DNA of 64,000 bases from Owenia fusiformis (Eukaryota; Annelida; Polychaeta; Sabellida; Oweniidae), in NCBI GenBank assembly GCA_903813345.2, contig CAIIXF020000004.1:17533513-17597512 (forward strand), given 5' to 3'. Positions 11,136 to 22,300 of the stretch are shown piece after piece. Both the position numbers and the translations under genes were made by a program. The notes under the pieces are model-generated. The model made no database searches, had not been told where the DNA came from, and saw only the letters and a program-made list of their open reading frames with translations. Position 1 is the first letter of the stretch; each line of letters opens with the position of its first letter.

Positions 11136-12120
11136 GGGTTTGTAGAAAAAACCGGGTACCGGGTACCGGGTAGTAAATCCTCCATGCTGGGTTCATACTT
11201 GGTACCCGGTACCCGGTCAAAAAACCGAAAAATACGATTTGTTTTGAATATACAAAAATGTATGTAACTTCCCTCAAAATTGAGCCAGAAGCTTCAAATA
11301 AAAAGCATTTTAAGGCTCTTTTCTTCCTCTATCATCATGGTCAGACATATTTCATCGGTTATTAGGGCTGTCAACTGTCCCGCAATTTGCGTATTTGTCA
11401 CGCATTTGCTGAAGAATTTGAAGTCACGCCAGAAAATGTCACGCAAATACGCATTTTACCTGGTAATTGTCAAGCAAAAATATTTATGTAAAAAAAATTC
11501 CAAAACAGTTCGCCGATACAGCAAAAATACGAACACCAAAAAAACGTACGCAATCCGTTCGGACTTTTCACGCGAATCACGTATATGTCACGCATTCCGT
11601 TCGAAATTTTTCGTCACCTCTAATTTCAATAGTTCGTATGTTGGTACGTGAACAGTTTTGATTATGATTTAAATCTGTAAATAGCTATCGTTACTTTAGC
11701 AGAGAGGTGACGTGTGTTAATTTACATGATGCAACGTGTAAGATTTTGATTATTAATCGTAATTTAAGTTATCCCAATTTTCGACGAAACGTCCACTGAA
11801 GTGTAAATTGTTATGTCTTACAATGTCATAGGCGATCGCACCCCACCCCATAACCTATGAAAATATGACCATGATGATAGAGGAAGAATAGAACCTTAAA
11901 ATGCTTTTTATTTGAAGCTTCTAGGTCAATTTTGACGGAAGTTACATACATTTTTGTATATTCAAAACAAATCTTACACGTTTTCTAATGATCTAAATAT
12001 GTTATATAATCGTATTTTTCGTTTTTTGGGTACCCAGTTTTTTCGACCGGGTACCGGGTACCAAGTTTGAACCCAGCATGGAGGATTTACTACCCGGTAC
12101 CCGGTTTTTTCTACAAACCC
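11136..12120. mobile_element. 985-bp inverted-repeat element with 9-bp TSD
   Basis: The element begins GGGTTTGTAGAAAAAACCGG and ends with the complementary CTACAAACCC. It is flanked on both sides by the 9-bp GTTTGTTTC (11127-11135 and 12121-12129). The arms are about 230-260 bp (11136-11370 and 11855-12120) and the right arm has an extra block of about 30 bp. Subterminal GGGTACC repeats occur in both arms. The centre holds repeated TCACGCA motifs and no transposase. A 9-bp duplication suggests a Mutator-like origin, which is inference from size only. Confidence 0.85.
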
Positions 12121-12294
12121 GTTTGTTTCAATATGCAAGCTAGATCAAGAGCAATCCCCTTCCCCGATCATGAAGTATTCGTTTGGGGTCCTTGTTCTTT
12201 AGTGTGATCTACTTCTGTCCACGAATTTTTGCAATGCTCTCAATATCCCCTCGGTCAAATCATTTATCCAAAAATTAAGTTAGTCGCACACCAA

Positions 12295-12580
12295 CGTGAT
12301 GGGACATCAGGGGACATTGTCCCACGTTGTCCCTTTTTGTCCCAAGTTGTCCCCGGTACATTGTCCGATGTTGTCCTATTTTGTCCCAAGTTGTCTCTTA
12401 ATGTCGAGGGACATTACCGGAAAAACGGAGGGCATTTTATCACGTAATGATCATAGGCCTATATTCCAGACACCATCGGACAAAATGGGACAACGTATGA
12501 CATTATCCCATGATGCCCCATGATGTCCGGGGGACAATTAAGAGCGGACAAGTTGGGACAAATCGGACAAAGTCGGACAT
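12295..12580. repeat. TTGTCC / GGACAA mirrored repeat field
   Basis: At least ten TTGTCC-type hexamers lie in one direction at 12316-12395 and several GGACAA copies in the opposite direction at 12477-12575, so the region can fold on itself. It borders the inverted repeat at 12574 and may be the subterminal repeat region of that element. Confidence 0.7.
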
Positions 12581-13327
12581 TAGGGAGTTTAAGATTAGCG
12601 TAAATAACCCATTTACATACGTAGTTTGTTATTACACTAAGCGGTATTTTACCTAAGTTACAGTGGTTGGGATACGTAATTACCTATAAATGGCCGAAGA
12701 TAGGTAATACGAAAAAGTATGTTTTTATCCAACAAATTATGCCATTCGTAGATCAGATATCATTCATTAAAACTTAAAAAATAGTAACAACAAACATTTC
12801 TCATTCGATCTGCTATAGAAATTAAGTGGTCGAACATATACTCATTGATGCGATAAACGATGCCATGTGATGATGCATGAAATTGTACAATTTACACATT
12901 CTTTGAATTCATAGTTTTGCTCATTGTAAATGTATGAAATCAGCCATTTCTCGTGGTTTTAATTGTTCAATTTCACTATTTGGTCACTCTCATTGCTGGA
13001 TCATGCTAGAAATTTAACATTTCGCCTTAAGTCACGGGCCCACAAGCAACACACCTTCCCAACTACAGTAGCTACACAACACTCTCTCTGAAGTATATAA
13101 CAGTTCTTGGAGGTGACATGTACTGGTATATGCCATGCCATCGCATGGTTTTCATTCTATAATTAGGATGTCATTTTTATCATAAATTGTAAATTACGGT
13201 TTCGTAGCCTTTTACGTTGATTTTTAACTCATTTTGCAATACGCATTACCTATACGCATCCAAAACAAACATACGGATAGGGATAGGTACAGTATATTTT
13301 TACGCTAATCTTAAACTCCCCAATGTC
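12569..13327. mobile_element. Inverted-repeat element, GGACATTAGGGAGTTTAAG ends
   Basis: GGACATTAGGGAGTTTAAG followed by ATTAGCGTAA at the left (about 12574-12602) is mirrored by TTACGCTAATC followed by TTAAACTCCCCAATGTCC at the right (about 13297-13326), with one mismatch. The interior has no coding frame. A target duplication was not identified, so the exact ends are uncertain. Confidence 0.65.
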
Positions 13328-13960
13328 CCATAATTGGTGTATGGCTAGCTTTGTTAAACATCACGTGAGCACGTTGTTTTAATTTTCATGTTAATTCGAT
13401 TTCGATTGGCTTTAATTGATTTTAACAGTGGGAGGATTTCAAATCATTGCAAAAATGCACGCTTTTGCCTACGTTTCACATTCGTATTATATTTTAAAAA
13501 AGCCAATACTTATAGTGTAGAAAAATGCAAACAGGTGCGATATATCGATAAATGCTTGACATTGTTCAGTAAAATCAATCTTTGTGTTTAAATAAGATTT
13601 TGTTAGAATCCTTTTGTTGAAGGTCGGATAGAGCATCACTTTTAGAAAAATTATTGTGTAAATAATAGTTAATCGGTTGAATATAAAGTCAGGAAATCCG
13701 TCCTGTTAGATTAAAGTCAATAACCGCGAGACAAAGAAGTGTGTCTAGGATTAATTGTAAGCATTCCGAAAATTACAAATAAATCTACTATTTGTGCGTA
13801 AGATCGAGCCACAAAATATACAGATACAAAAAAATAAATAAAACAATTTGTTAAATGTCCGATTAAAGATGATCAATAAATTCTATAATCAAATTCACCA
13901 AAAATTGGATTCCGATCATTTTAATCATTATTAATTGTTCTCTTGGTAGGAAGTTGAAAT
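13328..13960. other. No gene seen
   Basis: AT-rich sequence. A 67-codon frame at 13388 has no recognisable motif and is regarded as chance. Confidence 0.4.
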
Positions 13961-13964
13961 CCGA

Positions 13965-14310
13965 TTTGTCGCAGGACTTGTCGCAAGGGATTTATCGGAC
14001 TTGGCAAGGATCTAACGTCTTATTTGGCAGGGATTTGATGCTGGACTTGGCAAGGATTTAACGTGTTATTTGGCAGGGATTTGACGCCGGACTTGGCAGG
14101 GATTTAACGTCTTATTTGGTTGGGATTTGACGCCGGACTTGGCAAGGATCTAACGTCTTATTTGGTAGGGATTTGACGCCGGACTTGGCAAGGATCGTTC
14201 TATTTGGTAGGGATTTGAAGCCGGACTGGCAAGGATTTATCATCCGTTTTGACCTCAGATTTGATAGGGATTTACCATCCGAGTGACAGGGAGTTTACGT
14301 CGGATTTGGG
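13965..14310. repeat. 46-bp tandem array
   Basis: A unit of 46 bp (GGACTTGGCAAGGATCTAAC, then GTCTTATTTGGCAGGGATTTGACGCC) repeats about seven times and decays at both edges. Confidence 0.85.
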
Positions 14311-14607
14311 AGCAGTTGACAGCACAAGCACATTTTGAACTTAGAACTGTTACGATTTATGAGTAACCTTATGATCCTGTTTGACATTTGAATTAAGTAT
14401 AAGAATGAACTATCGAATGCCACATGAATTATAATATATGTCTAAATAATCGACAGTGTATGAAGTCAGCATCATTGTAATGGTAATAAATAAGGACAGT
14501 ATTCAATGGGGACGTAGGCCTATTTAAGGTCCACATGGAACATCGATCAATTGTAATAAAAATTATATTATCAAATAGTATGTTATGCATGCTATCATAA
14601 ACTTCAG

Positions 14608-14852
14608 ACACCACCTATGCTGACATCACCTATGCTGACGCCACCTATGCTGACATCACCTATGCCTACACACTCAATGGCTGCGATGCCCGAACACTTG
14701 CACTCTGATAACTATGTTGAGGGGTGCTCAGAGTGTAGAAAAACCAAGATCGAAAGTGATTTTGTCCACAAGGGGGCTCTGGTGTTTGTTTCCGGGGCAA
14801 CAGGGGTCCCATCTAAGAAGCCTGGCGGCCGAATGGTTATGAAGCAAATGAG
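14608..14852 (+). CDS. Candidate internal exon, unknown protein
   Basis: An open frame follows CTTCAG at 14602-14607 and ends at ATGAG|GTGAGT, a strong donor at 14853. It begins with an in-frame 18-bp repeat (PMLTSP/PMLTPP) and continues with HLHSDNYVEGCSECRKTKIE and VHKGALVFVSGATGVPSKK. The segment is clearly richer in GC than its surroundings, which is coding-like. The pyrimidine tract before the acceptor is poor and no family is recognised. If the first ATG of the repeat is used it could instead be a first exon. Its relation to the exon at 17069 is unknown. Confidence 0.3.
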
Positions 14853-15103
14853 GTGAGTTGTCATGTATGTAAGGTGGACCTGTTTGTTGTCCAAAAACGA
14901 TCAAATCTATGTTTTTCTCCCACTCCAAAAACTGTAATTGGGCTTCTCTTGATTAGTGATGATAATAAAAATGGGCTTTCATGTCACGTGGTAAGATGCC
15001 ATGCTCAAAAAGTTTCTCCCATTTTCTCCCGAAGGAGGATCTATACTTTACTGTTCATATACTAAAGGTGTGTATGTTAGCATATAAAAAGCGTGGAGGT
15101 TAT

Positions 15104-16285
15104 TCAGGGGCAGATCCAGAAACCAACAAGGGGGTCCATATTTGAAGTCTGAAAAATTCCGCGCTTGCGCGTAAAAAAAAATTGGGCCCAAATTTTGATA
15201 ATTTAAGGCCCAATTTCCTGAAAAGGTCCATGTGCAGTATGAAAGTGATTTTAGACGGTCATATCCTTCACCATGAGTACTTTCTGGGCATAAATACAGT
15301 GTTTTTTTTAATTAAAACAATATGTTTTCTTTCACGTGAAGTCCCCATGATGATAAAAATATCAATCGAACAATTCGAAAAATTATGAATAGGGACCATG
15401 CCCTATGTCAACAATTTTTTCAAAATGTTGAACTTATTTGCTCAAAAGAGGATCTTCTTTTTCTGATTTTTATTGCATGAAAACATTATTCCACAGGGGG
15501 TCTAAAACATCTTCAAAAGTAGAATGGTATTGAAAGTCTTGTTTTGAAGATATCAATTTCCGATGACCAAAATGATGCTGAAAACAATGGATAGCATGAG
15601 TTTTCCCTATGGGAAAATAACATGGGAAGTGTGGTTTTTAACTTTATCGCATTTCAATACCCATCCTCTTTTCAGAAGTTATTAGACATTTAAATTGAGA
15701 AAAACAAGATCCTCTTTTTAGAAAATAAGTCTTACATTTTTTTAAAAATGACACGGTGGGGTCCTAGGTTACTTCCTGCGAAAGCTATTTGGATTTTGAT
15801 ATAATAGCTATTAGTTTCAAAATCTAACATGGCTCTCGAAGTGAGTAAGTCCTAGGCTAATATAATTTTTCAGAGAGTGGGATTAATGTTTTACTATCAT
15901 GGGGAATTCACTTTGGAAAACATATTGTTTTAATAAAAACCAATGTATTTATATCCTGAAAATACTCATGGTGAAAGATATGACTGTCTAAAATCACTTG
16001 CCATACTGCACATGGACCTTTGGCCTAAAATTAAAAAGAGGTGCATTTAAGGGCCATATTTGCCCAAAAAGGCCCATAAATGTGGACTCGGTTTGCTTTT
16101 TTCCTATCACTAAATGTCAAAAATAAGAAAAAAGGCAAAACACCCCCACATTCATCGGGGTACATATAAGCATGGACTTCAAATAAAAAAGTTTTGCTAT
16201 GGGCCCATTTTTTCTGGGGCCATCCATGCATGGGCCATGGCCAATCCAAGATCTCCGTCCATATTTGGGATTGAAAGATCGCGTG
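15104..16285. mobile_element. Fold-back element, about 1.2 kb
   Basis: The left arm at 15215-15360 (AAGGTCCATGTGCAGTATG; GTCATATCCTTCACCATGAG; AAAACAATATGTTTTC) is mirrored at 15890-16025. Inside these arms a second mirrored pair carries AAAGAGGATCTT at about 15444 and 15711. The left edge CAGGGGCAGATCCAG resembles the 4464 element. No transposase frame is present and the outer limits are approximate. Confidence 0.7.
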
Positions 16286-17068
16286 CAATTCGATAACAGA
16301 GTAACATTCTTGTCGGGCCTCAGATTATAATAGAGCTAATAGGGATTATTATCGATACTGCCGCTGTGGTATTAGATGATACTGCCATCTAAATGTCATT
16401 CCATACATGAACCAAGTCAAAATGAAAGTAAACCGGAAATATAGGAAATTTCTGACGTCATTATTTTAATGTGGAATCTGGTCACGTGACCAGCATAATC
16501 ACAACAAGAAATGAAAAAGTGACAATTTCGTATTAATTAGCATATTGAGGAGTATTAATACAATATCTAAGAGCACAGTGTGTCGATTAATATATCAAGG
16601 CAGCCATTAAATATAAAATAGCGTCGAATATCGGAAGCACTCCAGCCTGAAACCGAAGGAATCTCTAAATTTTTGCAGAAATTCTGAGCAATCAAATGTG
16701 AACTGAAATGAAATCTGCTGTTCTGGTGCTTATACGTTCAATCAGCATTGCTCTTGCTTCATTGCACTAATACTGACTCTAGATTTATTGAGGTACTTAT
16801 ACAACCGTTCACTTACTGACTGTAGTATCATAGTGTTACCTCGACTCAATACTCCAGCGAGAGTCACACGAGTGCTGTAGACGCACATAAACTAGCGGAT
16901 TATTCAAGGTAGTGTAAGGTCTTATGCATGTAATAGCATAGCAGATTGACATACATTTTAGCTGACAGTGTCGTCAAAGCTGTTGAGTTTGGATAGGTGA
17001 AGTTAGCTAATAAGATAACATTATTCTGGAGTCCCAACTAAATCAAGAGTTTACTACGTGAAATATAG
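16286..17068 (+). promoter_or_regulatory. Possible 5' flank / 5' UTR of the 17069 exon
   Basis: This stretch of about 780 bp upstream of the candidate first exon has few repeats and contains GGTCACGTGACC near 16480. No clear TATA box or initiator could be chosen. The role is inferred from position only. Confidence 0.25.
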
Positions 17069-17133
17069 ATGGCGAGCTCCGGACAGAATGGTCCAGAGGG
17101 CGGGGACGATGCGTCAAAAAAACAAGGGACAAG
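17069..17133 (+). CDS. Candidate first coding exon (22 residues, then splice donor)
   Basis: ATG at 17069 is preceded immediately by an in-frame TAG, which fixes the start, and has G at +4. The frame encodes MASSGQNGPEGGDDASKKQG plus T and the first two bases of the next codon. It ends at CAAG|GTATGT, a near-consensus donor (GT at 17134-17135), so the exon would leave phase 2. GC content is well above the background and the composition (Gly, Asp, Ser, Lys, no hydrophobics) is typical of a disordered N-terminus. The protein is not recognised. No downstream exon was found, so the first intron would be very long. It is too short for an open-frame scan to list. Confidence 0.5.
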
Positions 17134-17875
17134 GTATGTATAAGGTTGTTTGTGCTAAAAGTTTTCAGTCGGCAATTGCACGCATGTAGGCCCTAATTAC
17201 ATGTAGGATTAAACCTCAGGTTCAGAACCTTTAAGAGTAATGATAATTGATCAAAGGATCAAGTGAGAGTTGACTGTGACAGTTGAATATATCTTCGTCT
17301 GAGTTTTGTTGTCTCTAGAGTGCATCAGCTATTTTAACAAGGAGTTGCATGCCATTTAGACTTATACTATTCCTGTTGTATTTTAAGGCATTTCAATACG
17401 CTTGAAAATGGCTTGAAAATCAACCCTCTCTGCCCTTTCATCATTTTTAGTATTGCCTCAATTAGGGTTAAAGACTGATCATGATATAGCAACTCTGGCA
17501 GTTTTCACACAAAGAAATGGTGCATTAGAAAGAATTGCACATTATAGGATGTTCCATGCATGGGGATATGACAGTCAGAAGTGCATGTTAGTAACTGCAT
17601 AGCTGCTAAGATAATAAACACTTTGTAGAATTCATCTTTTCAGTTAGGGATCAGCTGTATATATATATCCTACTGTATTGTAAGATGAGGCATAAGTCCC
17701 CTAGGGATGAGGTTCATACAATCTCATGTGTTAATTGCCACATCCACATCATGTATTTGAACTCTCACGTGTATACACACTTGGTGTTTATTAGAAACAA
17801 TGAATGCCATAAGAGTGTTTTTCTAGTCTTTTGTTATGCCCAGTGTCTGTGAAGTCCTCCAATGAAAGTGCACCT
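17134..17875 (+). other. Putative intron start, nothing further seen
   Basis: AT-rich, no repeat or exon seen. It is consistent with intron 1 of the gene beginning at 17069. Confidence 0.35.
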
Positions 17876-18585
17876 GGGTTTCCTCGGATGATCAGGCCCA
17901 ATTGTTAATTTTCTGTTCACTGAGTAAAATAAAACTGAACGAATCATTGGTATAAATATTTTGAAGTGTGGGATGGTTCTCATGTCACATTCTATTATGC
18001 AAGTTATAAAATAACATGATGTAATGTTGTAATGATGACGAATATGAAATTTATGACGCCATTACTGCAAACATAAAGAAATGAAAAATGTAAAGTTCAA
18101 CGATAACCAAAACACTAAATCTAAAGTGTTTTTACTTTTAGGCCATTGGCCATAAAATATGAAATGATGTTTCAAAGTCCAATTTTCCTTCTGTACACTA
18201 GTTTCATTTTCTAGAAAAATTGGATCAGTAGTGTTAGGGTTTCCTGGGATGATCAGGCGTAGTTGTTAGTTTTCTGAACGGATCATTCATGGTATGAAAT
18301 ATGTATAAGTGTAGGATAGGTCTCATGTCACATGTTATTATGTAAGTTATAAAAATAACATGATGTAATGTTGTAATGATGACGAATATGAAATTTATGA
18401 CGCCATTACTGCAAACATAAAGAAATGAAAAATGTAAAGTTCAATGATAACCGAAACACTAAATCTAAAGTGTTTTCACTTTTTAGGCCATCAGCCATAA
18501 AATATGAAATGATGTTCTAAAGTCCAATTTTCAAATCCTGCACACAAATTTCATTTTCCAGAAAAATTGGATAGAGTAAGTGAAC
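17876..18585. repeat. Direct duplication, about 361-bp unit
   Basis: The GGGTTTCCT... block at 17876 restarts at 18237. Long identical stretches are present, for example ATGATGTAATGTTGTAATGA and the sequence after it. Both units end with GAAAAATTGGAT. Substitutions and small indels show the copies are older than those at 201 and 33938. Confidence 0.85.
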
Positions 18586-19303
18586 AAGCTTTCTCTCGGA
18601 TTGCATTATTAGGAGTGTAGAATTGGCCTCATCATGATTTTATCATTCAATCATAGGCTTGTTTAAATCATGTAATATCCCTATTACTTATTATTACCTA
18701 CATGCTTTCCTGCATTACGTGCTGAAATTATTAATTTGGTTATATGTCCAAATTATAAGAAGGAAGACTGTCATTTGGCCATTCTGCGTGAACTGTAACA
18801 AAATGGAACTAATGTTTTTAGATGCTATAGTTTGCTATTACATCCATCCATGGTGACGTATTGGATATATTATAAAAGCCACTGTTTTTGGGACCTTCAT
18901 TGGCTGTCAGAGGTTGGCAGTGAACATCTGTAATTAGTTGTTACACTTTTGTTATCTCTGTAACATTTTGTCATAATAATGCCCTGTTTTGTTTATATTT
19001 TGGAATGATTACCAGTTGTATGTTAAAATGTAACTGCTGATGGAATATAAAAATGCAAATAAACTTTAAAGGGAGTGAACCTAACAGTGCAAGAAGATCA
19101 GGCAATCCAATCAAATTCTATCCCGAAATGACCTAGACTTATATGACAGAGAGTAATTGCACCAATTTCTATGGATGTAGAACAAATAACTGCACATCTA
19201 TCATAATTGTAACAATCATACAGTATAAGATGTATAAACTCCAGTCTTTTAATCATTTTATGATTTGTTCTAATAGACTACGACCCACTCTGATAATTGT
19301 AAC
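18586..19303. other. No gene seen
   Basis: AT-rich, without an exon or recognised repeat. Confidence 0.4.
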
Positions 19304-22300
19304 TCCTTCCTTACATGAAAGGTTACATATTCCAACCTATTTCAAACCATCTGTATGATGAAACTGGACACTTTCTGGGTAGTTGGACTTTCTATAGGGG
19401 TGGCAGACGGCCCTCAGACCAATTTATACCCCCACCCCCAAAAAACCATGGGGGTACTTTAATACCACCCAATAAAAAGAATACTAATGCATGTCAGATA
19501 TTCATTGTTTTATATTGGGTAGGGCATGTTATGGTTAGTAAGTGCCAGAAATTTCCAATCTCTAACTGATATGGTTACCATAGAAACAGTATTTATATCT
19601 TGAAATATTCTCAATTTGACCCCTCCCAAATGTGTCCTTTTGATCTCAAAGTGAAATATTTGCAAATCTGTTTAGATTTTATGGCTCCTACTTTGTCAAA
19701 AATTGTATCAATATGTATATTTTAACATTTAAACACTGAAAAGTGTTCATAATGATCCTATAAATCAATAACATTTATCAAATATAGTCACACATAGCTG
19801 CTTTTAGGGAAAAGTGGGCGTGGCACTTTTTGGTATGTGTGTACTTGTTGCAGCATTAAATGAAAAATACATATTATACTAACAACAATTGACATTTAAT
19901 TAGCATCTACTTATGTTATGTAACATTGTAATATGTTCATTATCATTATTAGACACTTTAAATATTTTATATAAGTGTTATCCCGACCCTTCCCTTTATC
20001 CCTACACCTTTCAAGATGGGCATTACCAATCGTGTCAAGTTAACATTTCTGTTTGATTTATTTTTACCATAGACAAGGTACAAAAGCTTTACCATGAGTA
20101 CTGACCTTATTAGGTGCTAAACTGATGAATGGATAGGTAGATGGCAGCACTTGTGCTGGTTGGACTACACGCTAGCATCTACCATAGACACATATTGATT
20201 TACCATATTTGTTATTTTGGATTAAAGTAAAACTGCTTTCGCATCAAATTCAATGAGATTCAGATTGTGTTTGAAACTAGATGATCTTCAGATTTTGTGT
20301 GAACCTTTAATTCATGACAATCAAAAGAATTCAACATTTAGGAAGTCAACATTAAGATTTTTAACATCGTCTCAATGAGAATTTAGCCCGACCCTTTTCA
20401 GAAAGTTAAAGATCATAGAAAATTGAACATAATCAAAGTTCCTCAATAGAACATTTAATCTCCTTAAATCACATTAAAGCTATATCAGCAATATTTCCAA
20501 GCTAAATAGTATAAAAACTTCTATCACATCATTTGCAACATTTTCATTATTCGATAGTTCAACCCTATATGAATTATTGATGATTTTAAAAGTGCAAGGA
20601 ATCTAAATGAATCAGGGAAGCCAGTGATATGTATTTGCCTTATTAATTGTTGACTTATACAATGAAATAGACCTAGATGCAAGTAGAAATAATCTTGCTT
20701 TACATCATTAAAAATTCAAAATTCAGTCAAATAAGTGATATCATATTTGAAATCTTCATGTAGAATTACATTTCTTCATGCAATAAGTTAACCTTTTAGT
20801 GAGTAGTTGTGACTAATGTAATCATGTACTTATACAATTTGTCAGTAAAAGTTATTTATCCTATACTTAGTGTTATAGGTAAATAAATTGAATAATTGAA
20901 ACCTTAGGTGAGTGGGGATATACATGTACTGCATATCCCGCTTTATCCCATACTTGGTCGTGTTTCAGGTACATATAGCAGGTTTGTAAAAACTTATATT
21001 TTCATCAGCGGGCAGATATAGCTTTACGTCCCGTTGCGAGCGGGCAGATATAGTATATCTGCCCACTCCGTCATAATCGCCCTTGGGCAGATATATTATA
21101 TTTGCCTCGGGATAGTCTCAATATCCTGAACCTCATATAGGATAATCTCTATGTATCGCCAGGTTTATCACCCGCTCAGTAATCCCCTGCAGGAATTTCA
21201 TTCTGTGCAATTTCTCATATTTTCGTATTTTAGTATATGATAAATAATTTTGGGTACAAGGTATAACCCTTGGGAAATACAATATTCTACCCTCAACCCC
21301 TCGGGGAAGTATATTGTATTTCCCTCAGATATATTGTATTTCCCTGTATTAAAAACTTCCCATTAATTAAACCTCATATATAAAGCACACGATTTTAAAT
21401 ATGAATCAAAACTATGAATTAGTGATATCCATGTTTCTAACGAAAGCATGAATTTGAAAGAAACAAACATTCTACTCATATGGTATAAAGATATTACCAG
21501 TTGTGTCCATTTTAGATTTGATTGAAGAACTTGAATTAGAGGCAATTTTGAAATTACAATATATTTAAAGAGGCTCTGTTGCTTAGATGGTGGGAATAAA
21601 TTAGCTGCATTGTTCAGTTTATGACAAAACTGATGTTTAGTGTTACTTTCATGAACACCCATCCTGTAAAATAACATTTCGAATCTAGTAGTTTGTATAT
21701 AGATGAATTAGATGAGGCATTGTCGAGGGAAAATATCTAACAAGATCCAACTGCTTATATATTTACTAGTTTGCTCAGGAAATTAGGCATACTTTAACTT
21801 GAAACATTTTGTAACAATCAATTTTTGGGGTTTGGAGATCGAATTAATAATGATGAAAAACAAGCAATTTTAAAATATTTATGTTTTACCCAAATTTTTA
21901 AAGATTTTTGTTAGCCTTTGTTTTGTCTGTTTTATTCTCAAATAAATCATGGTCATCAATTCTATTGTGACATAATCATCATTTACCAATTTTAAAATTA
22001 AATATTACTAGTTAGAGAATGTGATTTCTTACTTTTATTTATATCCCGATTTATATGTATAATAATAATTGATGAAGACGAATAGAGATTATCCTCTATG
22101 AGGTTCAGGGTATTGGAATTATCCCGAGGCCAATATTATATGTCTGGCCTAGGGTCGTTGGTCCCGAGGGAAGATATTTTCTATTGGCCAAAGGCCTTAG
22201 GTCCTGAGGGAAGATATATTATATTCGCCAATGGATAATCCTAATAGCATGAACTGACTATAGGATGATCTGTTTATCCCATATCAATTTTTCTTATCTG

